Positions 1 through 9,320 of a stretch of 64,000 nucleotides of DNA are shown here, piece after piece (the stretch's first letter is position 1; each line of letters starts with the position of its first letter). The position numbers and the translations under genes were made by a program. A model generated the notes under the pieces. That model searched no databases. It was not told where the DNA came from and saw only the letters and a list, made by a program, of their open reading frames with translations. This DNA is from Rhizobium sp. FKY42 (GTDB taxonomy: Bacteria; Pseudomonadota; Alphaproteobacteria; Rhizobiales; Rhizobiaceae), in assembly GCF_005222835.1 (NCBI RefSeq), contig NZ_STGA01000065.1:24845-88844 (forward strand), given 5' to 3'.

Positions 1-150
1 CGGCAGGCGCGCGACAGCATGCTCGGCCTGATGAAGACCTGCCAAAAGCTTGGTCTGTCGTTCTGGCACTATCTGGGCGATCGGCTGGGGATCGGCGACG
101 ACAATCATCCTATTCCGCTCCTTGCTTCCATGGTTGCGGCACGCGCCTGA
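1..150 (+). pseudogene. 3' end of a transposase gene (runs off the left edge)
   Basis: The reading frame is open from base 1 to the TGA at 148-150 and gives 49 residues. The residues around 8-35 (MLGLMKTCQKLG followed by FWHYLGDRLG) match what I recall from the C-terminal end of rhizobial transposases, probably IS66-like, though the family is not certain. Only the tail is in the window, so whether the gene is intact cannot be judged. It sits next to a toxin-antitoxin pair and two other mobile-DNA relics, so the left edge is an accessory junction. Confidence 0.5.
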
Positions 151-322
151 CGCCTCATCCCTGCCCATTGGGCTGGCACTGCCACCGATTTTGCCCCGCT
201 TACGTTTCGACCCGAGCTTGAAACTACCCCTAGTCTTTTGAAAATACGAAACAAAATTCGACATTGGAACGCTAAAGTTGCCTTGATGTCCGCTAGTCAG
301 ACCTAGATTTAGCAAGATGCTT

Positions 323-351
323 ACCACCGATAAGTAACCCTTATCGGTGGT
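323..351. repeat. Perfect 12-bp inverted repeat upstream of the TA operon
   Basis: Arms ACCACCGATAAG (323-334) and CTTATCGGTGGT (340-351) are perfectly complementary around a 5-base spacer. The repeat lies about 75 bases before the antitoxin start. It may be an autoregulatory operator of the antitoxin or a leftover insertion-sequence end; no T-run follows on the plus strand, so a terminator is less likely. Confidence 0.6.
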
Positions 352-364
352 GATAGAGTCTGTT

Positions 365-1070
<706 letters not shown>

Positions 1071-1081
<11 letters not shown>

Positions 1082-1392
1082 ACCGGATGCGTTGGCCCAG
1101 CGCGTCGCCGAACTCGACACCATTGTTGCAGTGTTGCCGATGGAACGTCGCGACGAGCTGGCAGAACTGCTGACGGACCAAGACGTCGAGACACTGCGCC
1201 ATCTGGTCAACGAGGGCATGGGTGCCAATACGTTGCGAGCACTCACCTCGGATCTCGCCTACCTGCAGGCATGGTCACTCGCTGCAACAGACCGATCCCT
1301 GCCCTGGCCCGCGCCGGAGGCTCTCCTGCTGAAGTTTGTCGCCCATCACCTCTGGGATCCGGAGAAGCGCATAACAGATCCGGATCATGGCA
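1071..1392 (+). pseudogene. Truncated tyrosine-recombinase/integrase N-terminus
   Basis: Starting at ATG 1071, about 107 residues resemble the N-terminal SAM-like DNA-binding part of plasmid site-specific recombinases (TLRALTSDLAYLQAW, then LLLKFVAHHLWDP and DPDHGMP). After that the frame continues to a stop at 1562 but the residues no longer look like the family, because sequence from an IS630-type element on the opposite strand begins there. The catalytic C-terminal domain (R-H-R-Y) is missing, so the gene is a remnant. It overlaps the toxin stop by a few bases. Confidence 0.6.
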
Positions 1393-1407
1393 TGCCGCAT
1401 GAAGTTG

Positions 1408-1530
1408 ACCATCATAGATTGCGGCGAGCGCCAAGAGACGGCGCGTCTGGGCCGAATGCTTGCTCTGGCGGGCCAGACGCCGAAGACCTTCTGCGTCAAA
1501 ATCCGACCGCAATGAAATCGCTGCTGTCAT
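1408..1530 (-). pseudogene. IS630-family transposase N-terminal fragment
   Basis: On the minus strand, the frame from ATG 1530 encodes about 41 residues (ISLRSDFDAEGLRRLA, then QTRRLLALAAIYDG) that match the helix-turn-helix start of IS630-family transposases. The similarity stops at about 1408, where recombinase sequence on the plus strand begins, so the junction marks an old insertion or deletion event. No DDE catalytic part remains. Confidence 0.6.
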
Positions 1531-1562
1531 GGGAAACCTCCGGTTTGCACCAGAGATTCTGA

Positions 1563-1794
1563 ATTCATCACATTTTGGAAAGCCCAAGAGTCGAATTCAG
1601 CGAGGGGACGTATAATACATACATTAGCGTGTAATTATATTAAGTCTTCCGATGTTAACCCGGCTCCCCTCATCTGTCTTCATTGCCCACAATCACAAGA
1701 AGAACATAATTATATTATTTTAGTCCCTTGAGCGTCTATGAGGTAAATGCTAAAAACCGATCAATGATCACATAAAATTGCATTAGAGAATAAT
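1563..1794. other. AT-rich intergenic stretch before gtrB
   Basis: The stretch is visibly richer in A and T than the flanking DNA. It contains TATAAT (1611-1616) and several TATA-like words but no clear -35/-10 pair that I can defend. The ribosome binding site of the following gene is weak (GAGAATA directly before ATG 1795). Confidence 0.4.
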
Positions 1795-2796
1795 ATGAAT
1801 AAAAGTGAAGACAAAGACCATACAGGACGGTCAGGCCCTGCTCTGTTGTCAATTGTTGTTCCTGTCTTCAACGAAGAAGAAGCAATTGATATCTTTATTA
1901 AAACTGTCAGAAAACATCTTTCATACAACAGTATTCTCTACGAAATCATTTTCGTGAACGACGGCAGTCACGACTCAACCTTGAGCACTGCACTCTCCCT
2001 GCAGACCAAAGAACCTTCCATCAAGGTCATCAACCTAAGCAGGAACTTCGGCAAGGAAGCTGCCATGTCTGCCGGGTTGGAATATGCCAAGGGTGACGCG
2101 GTCATCGTTATGGATGTTGACCTGCAAGAACCACCTGAACTCATTCCGCAAATGATCGCTAAATGGCGAGAAGGCTATGATGTCGTTTATGGAAAACGTA
2201 TCTGCCGCCAGACGGATTCTCGTCTGAAGCGCCTGACGGCGGGCCTTTTCTACAAGGGCTTCAACAGGATTGCGGATTTCAAGATTCCCGCGGATGTCGG
2301 CGATTTTCGCCTGATGGATCGGGCCGTAGTCGATGCATTGAACGCACTCCCGGAACGAGTCCGGTTTATGAAGGGGCTTTTTGCCTGGGTTGGCTTCAAA
2401 AGCTATGCGGTTGAGTTCGAACGCCGCGAGCGCCAGGCCGGGTCAACCAAGTTCAATTACTGGAAGCTCTGGAACTTCGCGATCGATGGCATCACGTCGT
2501 TCTCAACCATCCCATTGCGGATCTGGACCTATTTTGGCCTGCTGATTGCCGGATTGGCTTTCCTCTACGGTAGCTTCATTGTGTTGAAGACGTTGGTGTT
2601 CGGCGTGGATGTACCGGGCTACGCATCACTCACCACCTTCATTTTATTCCTGGGCGGGGTGCAACTGATTGGCCTAGGCGTACTCGGGGAATATCTTGGC
2701 CGCGTCTATGTCGAGGTGAAACAGCGCCCTCTCTATTTGACGGCCAAGATCTACGAAAACACACCGATGGCGTCTTCCACCGGGGATAAGGCGTGA
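1795..2796 (+). CDS. gtrB: GtrB-like polyprenyl-phosphate glycosyltransferase (GT2)
   Basis: This 333-residue protein has a GT-A fold GT2 domain (residues about 15-230) with VVPVFNEEEAID, FVNDGSHDST, the metal-binding VMDVDLQEPPE and the family segment QAGSTKFNYWKLWNFAIDG, followed by two membrane helices (about 240-265 and 277-300). In GtrB/DPM-like enzymes this domain moves a sugar from its nucleotide to undecaprenyl phosphate on the cytoplasmic face. Its TGA overlaps the GTG start of the next gene, a GtrA-containing fusion, so the two are translated together and should form one glycan-modification system. The sugar cannot be read from the sequence. Confidence 0.9.
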   Translation: MNKSEDKDHTGRSGPALLSIVVPVFNEEEAIDIFIKTVRKHLSYNSILYEIIFVNDGSHDSTLSTALSLQTKEPSIKVINLSRNFGKEAAMSAGLEYAKGDAVIVMDVDLQEPPELIPQMIAKWREGYDVVYGKRICRQTDSRLKRLTAGLFYKGFNRIADFKIPADVGDFRLMDRAVVDALNALPERVRFMKGLFAWVGFKSYAVEFERRERQAGSTKFNYWKLWNFAIDGITSFSTIPLRIWTYFGLLIAGLAFLYGSFIVLKTLVFGVDVPGYASLTTFILFLGGVQLIGLGVLGEYLGRVYVEVKQRPLYLTAKIYENTPMASSTGDKA

Positions 2797-4877
2797 GCCG
2801 GCTGAGTATTTCCGGGACCCCTTTTCCGCAGATCCGGCAATTTCTGTTCTTCGGTCTGGTCGGCGCCTCTTCTACCGCCGTTCATTATATCGTGGCGCTC
2901 GTCCTTTCGCAGTTCGTCACACTTGCCTGGGCAAATCCGGCCGGTTTCATGACCGCCTTCCTCGTCTCATATTTCGGGCACACGCATCTGACCTTCGGCG
3001 TTGAAAAGATGCATCGTAGCCACGGCAGTCGCCTGCCACGGTTCGCGCTGGTGGCCTTTGCTGGATTTTGCCTGACGCAGGGCATTGTCATGACACTGTC
3101 GTCTCACTCTACTCTACCAAACTGGTTGATCCTGGCCGTCGCGCTGGCAGTGGTGCCAATCCTGACCTTCCTCGCCACAAAGTTCTGGGTTTTCAGCGTA
3201 AAAGGCAGCACAAGACAAGAGAACACATACCAATCCGCACAAATCCGGGCGGCTGTCCTGGCCTATGGATGCGCCTCCTGTCTGGCGGTGTTCTTTTTTT
3301 TTCTCACCTATCCGCATCCGATCGGCTTTCTGCAGGGAACCAGCGCCTATTTCGATAACGGCGACGTGCTTCAGCATGTCACTGGCTGGCTGCTTTTCGC
3401 GAAAGATGCGTGGCGCTGGCCGCTTTTGAAGACAGAGCTTATCAATCCGCCCAGCGGCGCGCATGTCGCGTTAATGGATAGCATTCCGCTCGCGGCGCTT
3501 TTGTTCAAACCCTTACAGCCATGGCTGCCTGAAAACTTTCATTATTTTGGCCTATGGCATCTGCTGAACAAACTGGCGCTGGCCTGCGGTGCTATATTCC
3601 TGCTGCGAAGCCTTCGGCAGAGAAATCTCCTGATCGGACTGTCCGGCGCCTTGCTGGCGCTCCTCTTGCCAGCAACAATCGCACGACTGCCACATACGGC
3701 GCTTGCATCTCAGGGCTTGCTGCTAGTTGCGCTCGGTCTTTATTTCAGGGCAGTCCGAAAAGAGCGGCTGGAACGCTGGCATACCATTGCGTTCACGGGT
3801 CTGAACGGAGCGCTGCTGCTGATCCACCCCTATCTTTTGGCTATGGCTTTCCCGATCATGCTGGCAGCCGCCCTTGACCGCATGGCAAGGTATCGCGATT
3901 GGCAGAGTGCATTGGCGATGGTGGCTTGTAATCTTGGCTTCGTGGCTTCTCTTGCCCTCTTACTGGGCTATGGGGGCAGTCCAGGCGATACCAATGACAC
4001 TTTCCGCATTTTCAGCATGAACCTCATCGGCCCCTTGTGCGGCGGTGCGTTATCTTTCTGCTCATCGGTAGATGCAACAGGCGGCCAATATGAAGGCTTG
4101 AACTATCTCGGTGCGGGCGTTCTGCTGATTACACTTGTGGCGATCCTGCGGTGGGACGGAAAGGCATTCCGTCGCTTCCTCTTTACACATCCGGCTTTTC
4201 TACTGTTGCTCGCGGGCCTCACAGTCTACGCCCTGTCCAATCATATCTATTTCGGACAACGTGAGGTCGCCTCCTACCCACTCTTCTTGCCACTCAAGTC
4301 CTTGGCAGAAACTTTTCGGGCGCCCGGACGCTTCTTCTGGCCGGTGGGATTTTCGATCCTGTTCCTGTCAATGGCCTATGGCCTGAAAGACAGAAAAATA
4401 GAGTTGGCACTACCGCTCCTGACCATCGCCATCGGTTTGCAATGGCTCGATACGAAGCCGTTCCGCGATGCGAACAATGCCATATTCGAAATTCCGAAGC
4501 CCTTTGATTACAGCGTCTGGAAAAACTTCAAACCTCGTTTCGAAGCCATTGCCATTGATACACCCTATGGATGCAATGCTGACGTTGAGAACATGAAATA
4601 TATGTATTTTCAGATGGTTGCTGCGCGCAGAGCCGTGCCTGTCAATACAGCTTATCTGGCGCGTTCGGTAAATGACTGCTCGATCGAAACGACGAACCGC
4701 TCACTGCGACCCGAAACGCTTCACGTATTTTTCTCTCACCCCAAGACGGAAACGCTTGCTCAGGAAATCGATCAGGGCATTGCAGACGGTTCCTGTATGT
4801 ATTGGAGCGGATGGAAGACGACACTCTGTCTGAGGGGGGCACGAAAAGAAGACTGGCAAAGCCTGCATCTTTTTTGA
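2793..4877 (+). CDS. GtrA-like flippase domain fused to a DUF6311-type polytopic membrane domain
   Basis: The start is GTG 2793, overlapping the gtrB stop. Residues about 8-135 form the four-helix GtrA domain (RQFLFFGLVGASSTAVHYIV; ending in FLATKFWVFS), which in serotype-conversion systems flips lipid-linked sugars. Residues about 150-690 form a many-helix domain that I assign to DUF6311 (TYPHPIGFLQGTSAYFDNGD; LINPPSGAHVALMDSIPL; later a soluble C-terminal part). DUF6311 proteins look like GT-C glycosyltransferases. The fusion therefore joins the flipping and presumed transfer steps that are normally separate gtrA and gtr-type genes. Activity is inferred from fold and context only. Confidence 0.75.
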   Translation: MSRLSISGTPFPQIRQFLFFGLVGASSTAVHYIVALVLSQFVTLAWANPAGFMTAFLVSYFGHTHLTFGVEKMHRSHGSRLPRFALVAFAGFCLTQGIVMTLSSHSTLPNWLILAVALAVVPILTFLATKFWVFSVKGSTRQENTYQSAQIRAAVLAYGCASCLAVFFFFLTYPHPIGFLQGTSAYFDNGDVLQHVTGWLLFAKDAWRWPLLKTELINPPSGAHVALMDSIPLAALLFKPLQPWLPENFHYFGLWHLLNKLALACGAIFLLRSLRQRNLLIGLSGALLALLLPATIARLPHTALASQGLLLVALGLYFRAVRKERLERWHTIAFTGLNGALLLIHPYLLAMAFPIMLAAALDRMARYRDWQSALAMVACNLGFVASLALLLGYGGSPGDTNDTFRIFSMNLIGPLCGGALSFCSSVDATGGQYEGLNYLGAGVLLITLVAILRWDGKAFRRFLFTHPAFLLLLAGLTVYALSNHIYFGQREVASYPLFLPLKSLAETFRAPGRFFWPVGFSILFLSMAYGLKDRKIELALPLLTIAIGLQWLDTKPFRDANNAIFEIPKPFDYSVWKNFKPRFEAIAIDTPYGCNADVENMKYMYFQMVAARRAVPVNTAYLARSVNDCSIETTNRSLRPETLHVFFSHPKTETLAQEIDQGIADGSCMYWSGWKTTLCLRGARKEDWQSLHLF

Positions 4878-5000
4878 AGGGCCGCCGGCTAGACCAGCTC
4901 GCACCCCATGGAGGCTCTTGGCAAGAGCAACCTGTTCAGTTGCGATAGGCAGCAGGCGGAACCCGACCCCTGCCCTGCCCACTCGATGGCATCCCCAAAA

Positions 5001-5030
5001 CGCGAAAACCCCCGGAGCAATCCGGGGGTT
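5001..5030 (-). terminator. Intrinsic terminator of slp1
   Basis: A perfect 10-bp stem (AACCCCCGGA 5007-5016, TCCGGGGGTT 5021-5030) with a GCAA-type loop is followed on the minus strand by TTTTCGCGTTTTG. It lies 22 bases beyond the slp1 stop codon and stops transcription arriving from the right. Confidence 0.85.
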
Positions 5031-5052
5031 CCTCTGTCCAATCCGAGAGGGA

Positions 5053-6690
5053 TTAGGCGAGAATGAAGTCAGCCTTGTCGATGTCGGCGAACGTTGTACC
5101 CGTTACCTTGATGGAAACGTCAGAACCTGCATTGAAGTTACCATCGTTGTTGGCATCGATGTAGATCATCGCATCACCACCACCGAGGTCCTGCTTCACG
5201 ATCTTGCCCGTGCCAGTGAAAAAGCCCGAGAAGTCGCTGGCAAGCGCCGTTGTGCCGCCTGCTGTGTAGGTTGCAACAGTCGTATCAGAAGCAAAAGCGA
5301 GAGCCTTAATGTCGAACTTGTCAGAGGCCGTGGCATTGAAGCCGTTGATCGTGTCCAGATTAACAAGTGTAGACTTGTTAGCAGCGGTGTAAACGATCGT
5401 ATCAGCGCCCGTACCGAGCGTGATCGTGTCAGCCTTTGTGCCGCCGGAGATGGTTTCGCCGTTGTTGGTAGCTGTGTAGGTCAGCTTGCCGGTAAGAGCA
5501 GAAGCATCAACCGTCTTGAGTGCAGCAGCCGTGCTCTGGTTGAGCGTCAGGTCGTTTGCGCCAGTGATGACCAGCTTGGTAGCCTGCGCAGCAGAGATCG
5601 TTGCAACGTTTGTGTCAGCAGCCGCAGCACCGGTGCTGTTTACCGTCAGCGTTTCGATCGCGTCTACGGTGATACCAAGACCAGTTGTAACCTTCGCGAG
5701 CGAGATAGCAGCCGAGTCAGCAGAACCGGCAGCATCACGGAAGGACAGAGCAACGTCACCGGCAGCATCGCCTGTGATGTTCTTGAATTCAACAGTCGCA
5801 GCCTTTTCAACGTTCGAAATCGTGAGCGTTTGACCAGTAGTAACGGCATCAATGATCTGAATTTTCTGAGCGCCAGAAACATCGTTTGCATTGAACGTTA
5901 CGCCGCCTGCGAGCGTACCGTAGGTCAGATTGATGTTTTCAACGTTCTTGATGACAGCAGCTACGCTTGCACCTGCGGTAACTGCCATAGTCGCGTTCAG
6001 CGTATCGGTACCGGCGCCTCCGTCGATGGAGTCAGATGTTCCGAGATCGCCAGCAGCAACGGCGCGGAGAGTGTCATTACCAGCAGTTGTCTTGGTAGCA
6101 TCGGTCGTCGTGTTCGGACCGATCGTGTCAGCGCCAGCAGCAAGCGTCAGCGTTACGCCAACGGTGCCCGTACCACCGTTTGTGGAAGCCGTGACCATAG
6201 CAGCAACAGCCGTATCAACTGCAGCAGCTGTCGGAACAGTCGCCGAAACGCTCGTTACGAAAGCACGGCCCTGAGCAGCGGCAGCCAGACCGGAGTAAGC
6301 TACAACTTCAGAACCTGTGTCGAGAGCCTTGGTGTAGAGATCTGCAGCAGCGATCTTGTTGTTGGAGATCGTGCGGTCAGTGCCCTGGGCGCCGTCAAGG
6401 ATCGCGATTGCAATGTTGTTGATGTTGAGCGAGCCGTTTGCCAGCGCGTTGGAGAAGAAGTTCAGGCCAGTCAGGTCCGCATCGCGGCCGAACAGGGACT
6501 GGTAGATCGAGTTGATGATCTGAATGTTGTTCAGGCCCGTGAAGCGAGCCTGATACTCAGCCGTGGAGGCGAGGTTGCCGATACCGGACAGGTCAGCGCC
6601 GTTCTTCGTAACAGAGTTGAAGTAGTTCAGACCAGTCGGGTCAGCCGGACGGCCGAACAGCGCGACGTATACGCCCTGGATGGTAGCCAT
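5053..6690 (-). CDS. S-layer-like RTX protein with N-terminal DUF4214 (slp1)
   Basis: The start is ATG 6690, 10 codons inside the longest frame, because GAGAGGAATT precedes it and slp2 has the same arrangement; product 545 residues. Residues 1-110 hold two DUF4214 units (LFGRPADPTGLNYFNS; YQSLFGRDADLTGLNFFSN). The middle is a Thr/Ala/Gly/Asp-rich beta region without cysteine; near the end are RTX-like words (SGGTKADTITLGTGADTIVY) and an Ile/Asp C-terminus ending ADIDKADFILA. The layout matches Caulobacter RsaA: helical LPS-binding N-terminus, calcium-binding RTX body, uncleaved C-terminal type I signal. Codon use is strongly biased to C-ending codons, as expected of a very abundant protein. 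An adhesin rather than a true lattice protein is the main alternative. Confidence 0.75.
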   Translation of the reverse strand: MATIQGVYVALFGRPADPTGLNYFNSVTKNGADLSGIGNLASTAEYQARFTGLNNIQIINSIYQSLFGRDADLTGLNFFSNALANGSLNINNIAIAILDGAQGTDRTISNNKIAAADLYTKALDTGSEVVAYSGLAAAAQGRAFVTSVSATVPTAAAVDTAVAAMVTASTNGGTGTVGVTLTLAAGADTIGPNTTTDATKTTAGNDTLRAVAAGDLGTSDSIDGGAGTDTLNATMAVTAGASVAAVIKNVENINLTYGTLAGGVTFNANDVSGAQKIQIIDAVTTGQTLTISNVEKAATVEFKNITGDAAGDVALSFRDAAGSADSAAISLAKVTTGLGITVDAIETLTVNSTGAAAADTNVATISAAQATKLVITGANDLTLNQSTAAALKTVDASALTGKLTYTATNNGETISGGTKADTITLGTGADTIVYTAANKSTLVNLDTINGFNATASDKFDIKALAFASDTTVATYTAGGTTALASDFSGFFTGTGKIVKQDLGGGDAMIYIDANNDGNFNAGSDVSIKVTGTTFADIDKADFILA

Positions 6691-6739
6691 TGTAGAATTC
6701 CTCTCGATTGGAACGACCAATGTGTCGGTCGAGCCAAGA

Positions 6740-6766
6740 AGTATAGCGATCCACTCAACAGGTCAA
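6740..6766 (-). promoter_or_regulatory. slp1 promoter with TTATTGACC-N15-TATA architecture
   Basis: On the minus strand TTATTGACC (TTGACC at 6761-6766) is followed after 15 bases by TATACT (6740-6745). The same words and the same spacing stand before slp2 (12656-12682), so they are unlikely to be chance. A TCACTATA word at 6771-6778 sits just upstream and recurs near the xre and slp2 promoters. Confidence 0.6.
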
Positions 6767-6934
6767 TAACTCACTATACGATTTTCTGCTAAAATTTCTC
6801 GCCTTTGGTGTATGATACTGAATCATAACATCTTTTTCCGCGCTTGAATCGCATAAATCTGGAAACCTTATGCGCATATTAGATTTTTTTCGCATTTTTT
6901 TCCTATTCATGATGAAATGTCGGCTCTTTTGCGG

Positions 6935-6962
6935 TTTACACAAGTCAATGATTCACTATATA
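6935..6962 (+). promoter_or_regulatory. xre1 promoter
   Basis: TTTACA (6935-6940) and TATATA (6957-6962) are separated by 16 bases. The surrounding sequence, TTTGCGGTTTACACAAGTCAA with TCACTATA at 6953-6960, aligns closely with the region upstream of xre2 on the other strand. The TCACTATA overlapping the -10 is a candidate autoregulatory operator. Confidence 0.6.
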
Positions 6963-7018
6963 AGGAGGCCTGTAACAGCGCGCGCTTTGGCAGCGGCGCC
7001 TGAGGGGCCGGGAAAGTC

Positions 7019-7414
7019 ATGCACTCACAGTTGGAAAACGTGTCGACCAAGGATGAAGCCGCCGCACTACGGCGCGAAGCAGGTTCCTGGCTGAAGGAAA
7101 GGCGCGAGGCCGTGGGCCTCAGCCAGCGTGAACTCGCCGTCAAAGTCGGTATAGAGTATTATACATTTATCTCGCAGATCGAGGCAGGTCGCGGTCGGGT
7201 TCCGGCAGAGCGTTACGAGGCCTATGCCAATGCTCTCGGCATCAATCCGCGCGAGTTTACGCTGATCATGTTGAGCTATAACGAGCCGGCGATCTACCGC
7301 CTGCTGCAGATGAGCGCCAGGCCGGACGTGGCGCCTGCGCCTGAGAAAAGCGGCTCCGTGATCGTAGATCTGGAAAAACGGCTCTCCATGCTTGAGTCCA
7401 TGCTCATCAAGTAA
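7019..7414 (+). CDS. XRE-family transcriptional regulator next to slp1 (xre1)
   Basis: The 131-residue protein carries a Cro/C1-type helix-turn-helix at residues about 22-80 (WLKERREAVGLSQRELAVKVGIEY, then FISQIEAGRGRVPAERYEAYANALG), then a short tail ending in a heptad-like helix (VIVDLEKRLSMLESMLIK) likely to dimerise. It is divergent from slp1 across a 328-base region holding both promoters, and is about 75 percent identical by eye in the HTH to xre2 at 12020. The start ATG 7019 is preceded by GGGAAAG. It probably controls slp expression and its own; that is inferred from position and from the shared TCACTATA words. Confidence 0.85.
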   Translation: MHSQLENVSTKDEAAALRREAGSWLKERREAVGLSQRELAVKVGIEYYTFISQIEAGRGRVPAERYEAYANALGINPREFTLIMLSYNEPAIYRLLQMSARPDVAPAPEKSGSVIVDLEKRLSMLESMLIK

Positions 7415-7436
7415 GAATAGGTATAGCGGCGACACA

Positions 7437-7913
7437 TCACCATGCCGCTGCGCCAAACTCTCCGATCACCCATTCCTGGATGCGTCGCTGGCAGGCAGGG
7501 TCCAGATCCTGTGGCAGGTCCGCCATCGAGAAGAAACGCCCCTCGATGATTTCGAGGTTACGGCTGAAGCCGTCCGGTTGCGACACCTGTGCAGTGAACA
7601 GTACAATATGCTCCCGCCCCGAGCCCTTCGAATTGAAGTAGACATATCTTAGCGCAGGCTTGCCGAGGATCTGGAGATTGCCCTCTTCCCGCAATTCGGC
7701 AGCAAGCGCTTCTTCCACGCTGACACCATTATCCACCCCGCCGCCCGGCAGATGCCAACCCGGTGTATAGCTATGCCGAACAAGATAGATGCGGTTTTCC
7801 GCATCGGTGCAGATGGCCCGTACGGACAGGATCTTTCCGCTGAAAAATGAATAATGGAGCCGCAATATCTTCGAGAAGAGACGGCTGACGGCGGAAGCGA
7901 GATGCAATTTCAT
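7437..7913 (-). CDS. Nudix hydrolase
   Basis: The 158-residue protein has a Nudix fold core (residues about 30-150) with the strand VRAICTDAENRIYLVRHSY, HLPGGGVDNG, and the helix with AELREEG. Nudix enzymes cleave nucleoside diphosphates linked to another group. The box is slightly off consensus: the first glutamate is Val and the arginine of REUXEE is Ala, but the metal-binding E-x-x-E-E residues are kept, so activity is plausible. It is convergent with xre1 and lies between surface-protein genes; a nucleotide-sugar or housekeeping role cannot be told apart. Confidence 0.8.
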   Translation of the reverse strand: MKLHLASAVSRLFSKILRLHYSFFSGKILSVRAICTDAENRIYLVRHSYTPGWHLPGGGVDNGVSVEEALAAELREEGNLQILGKPALRYVYFNSKGSGREHIVLFTAQVSQPDGFSRNLEIIEGRFFSMADLPQDLDPACQRRIQEWVIGEFGAAAW

Positions 7914-7983
7914 GGCGCTCTGATATCTTGGATTCTGCTGTGATGCACGTTTATCCTGGCTGATCTCCTGACGAGGAACGAAG

Positions 7984-9141
7984 ATGGCCTCCTACACACT
8001 GGCTGGCCCCAAATGGGGCGACGCGACCTACGGCACAAGTGGTGGCCAGGTCACGTGGAGCTTTGCCACCCAAAGCTGGGGCGGGTTCAACTTCAAGCCG
8101 ATAACGGACACCGCCTATCAGCAATTGGTACGCGATGCCTTTGCCGCCTGGTCTGCGGTTGCCAATATCAGCTTTGTCGAAATCCCCGATGGAACATCCG
8201 CGAAACTGCGGATCGGCTGGGATCAGATCGATGGGCCCGGCAAGACACTGGGCGAGGCAAGCTGGCAGGCAACATCGACCAACAATGTCAACTTCTCGAT
8301 TTCGGGTGCCGAGATCCGCTTCGATACGGCCGAAAGCTGGTCCACCAACAAGAATACGACGACCGCAGGTCCGCTTTCCAATTTCTACACCACGGCCCTT
8401 CACGAAATCGGACATGCCATTGGTCTTGGTCATACCGATGACAAGAGCCAGATCATGTACGCGCTCGCCAATGATCAGGTGACCTTGAACACGGGGGATA
8501 TAGCAGGGGCACAAGTCTTGTATGGCGCCGCGCCCATCCGCGGTTTTGTTGCCACCAATGGCAATGACACCTTCACGCTGACAACCGGCAATGACGTTAT
8601 CGATGGCCTCGCGGGGGTAGACACCGCCATCTTTGCGGCAAGCCGCGCCCAGATCAACGTTGCCAGTTCTGGCGCCACGATTACCGCGACAGGCCAGGGT
8701 ACAGACCAACTGACCAATATAGAGCGCCTTCAGTTCAATGATGGAACGCTGGCCTTCGACACGACGGGGAATGCCGGTCAGGCCTACCGCCTTTACAAGG
8801 CAGCTTTCGATCGTACGCCGGATCAATCAGGCCTTGGCTACTGGATCAAGCAACTGGACGCTGGCAAGGGCGATATCGTCTGGATGTCAGCCAATTTCAT
8901 CGATTCCGCCGAGTTCAAGGCCACCTATGGCACGCCGCAAACGGTGAACAACACGGCCTTCGTCAATCTGGTCTACAAGAACGTGCTGGGACGATCGCCG
9001 GATGCTGCGGGCTTCAGCTTCTGGGAGGGCAAGCTGGCGGGTGGCTATCAGCGCGAGAAGCTGATGGCCGACTTTTCCGAAAGCACCGAGAACCAGACGA
9101 ATGTGGCGACCGCCATCAAGGATGGGATCTGGTACGTATAG
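7984..9141 (+). CDS. Secreted M10-type metalloprotease with RTX motif and C-terminal DUF4214
   Basis: This 385-residue protein has a matrixin/serralysin-like catalytic domain (residues about 1-180) with the zinc motif HEIGHAIGLGH (140-150) and a Met-turn at Met158 (QIMYAL), then a short RTX segment (TNGNDTFTLTTGNDVIDG, about 195-212), and a C-terminal DUF4214 pair (about 258-375; [19 protein letters not shown] and LVYKNVLGRSPDAAGFSFW). There is no N-terminal signal peptide, as expected for type I export; the end AIKDGIWYV resembles that of the RTX protein at 24189. It sits between the two slp modules, so trimming or release of surface-layer proteins is a reasonable guess. Confidence 0.85.
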   Translation: MASYTLAGPKWGDATYGTSGGQVTWSFATQSWGGFNFKPITDTAYQQLVRDAFAAWSAVANISFVEIPDGTSAKLRIGWDQIDGPGKTLGEASWQATSTNNVNFSISGAEIRFDTAESWSTNKNTTTAGPLSNFYTTALHEIGHAIGLGHTDDKSQIMYALANDQVTLNTGDIAGAQVLYGAAPIRGFVATNGNDTFTLTTGNDVIDGLAGVDTAIFAASRAQINVASSGATITATGQGTDQLTNIERLQFNDGTLAFDTTGNAGQAYRLYKAAFDRTPDQSGLGYWIKQLDAGKGDIVWMSANFIDSAEFKATYGTPQTVNNTAFVNLVYKNVLGRSPDAAGFSFWEGKLAGGYQREKLMADFSESTENQTNVATAIKDGIWYV

Positions 9142-9320
9142 CCTGGTATGTGTAAATTACGCCACATATGCACATAACACGTGCAGAAACGACAACTTAC
9201 CCTCCATCGCCATAAGCCTTCGGATTGCCAGATGACGCAATTTGGCATAGTGCTTTAGACCTTGCACTGCTGCTTCGAAGGCGGCACGGATAGCAATGAG
9301 TAAAACAGAGAACGGATTGC

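Noticed and set aside
4918..6792. A 624-codon open frame on the plus strand opposite slp1
   Set aside because: It is a mirror of the strongly biased slp1 codons, rich in Ser, Arg and Cys, without a ribosome binding site or known domain.
7415..7460. AGCGGC-N13-GCCGCT after xre1 as a terminator
   Set aside because: Long loop, no T-run, and it runs into the convergent Nudix gene.
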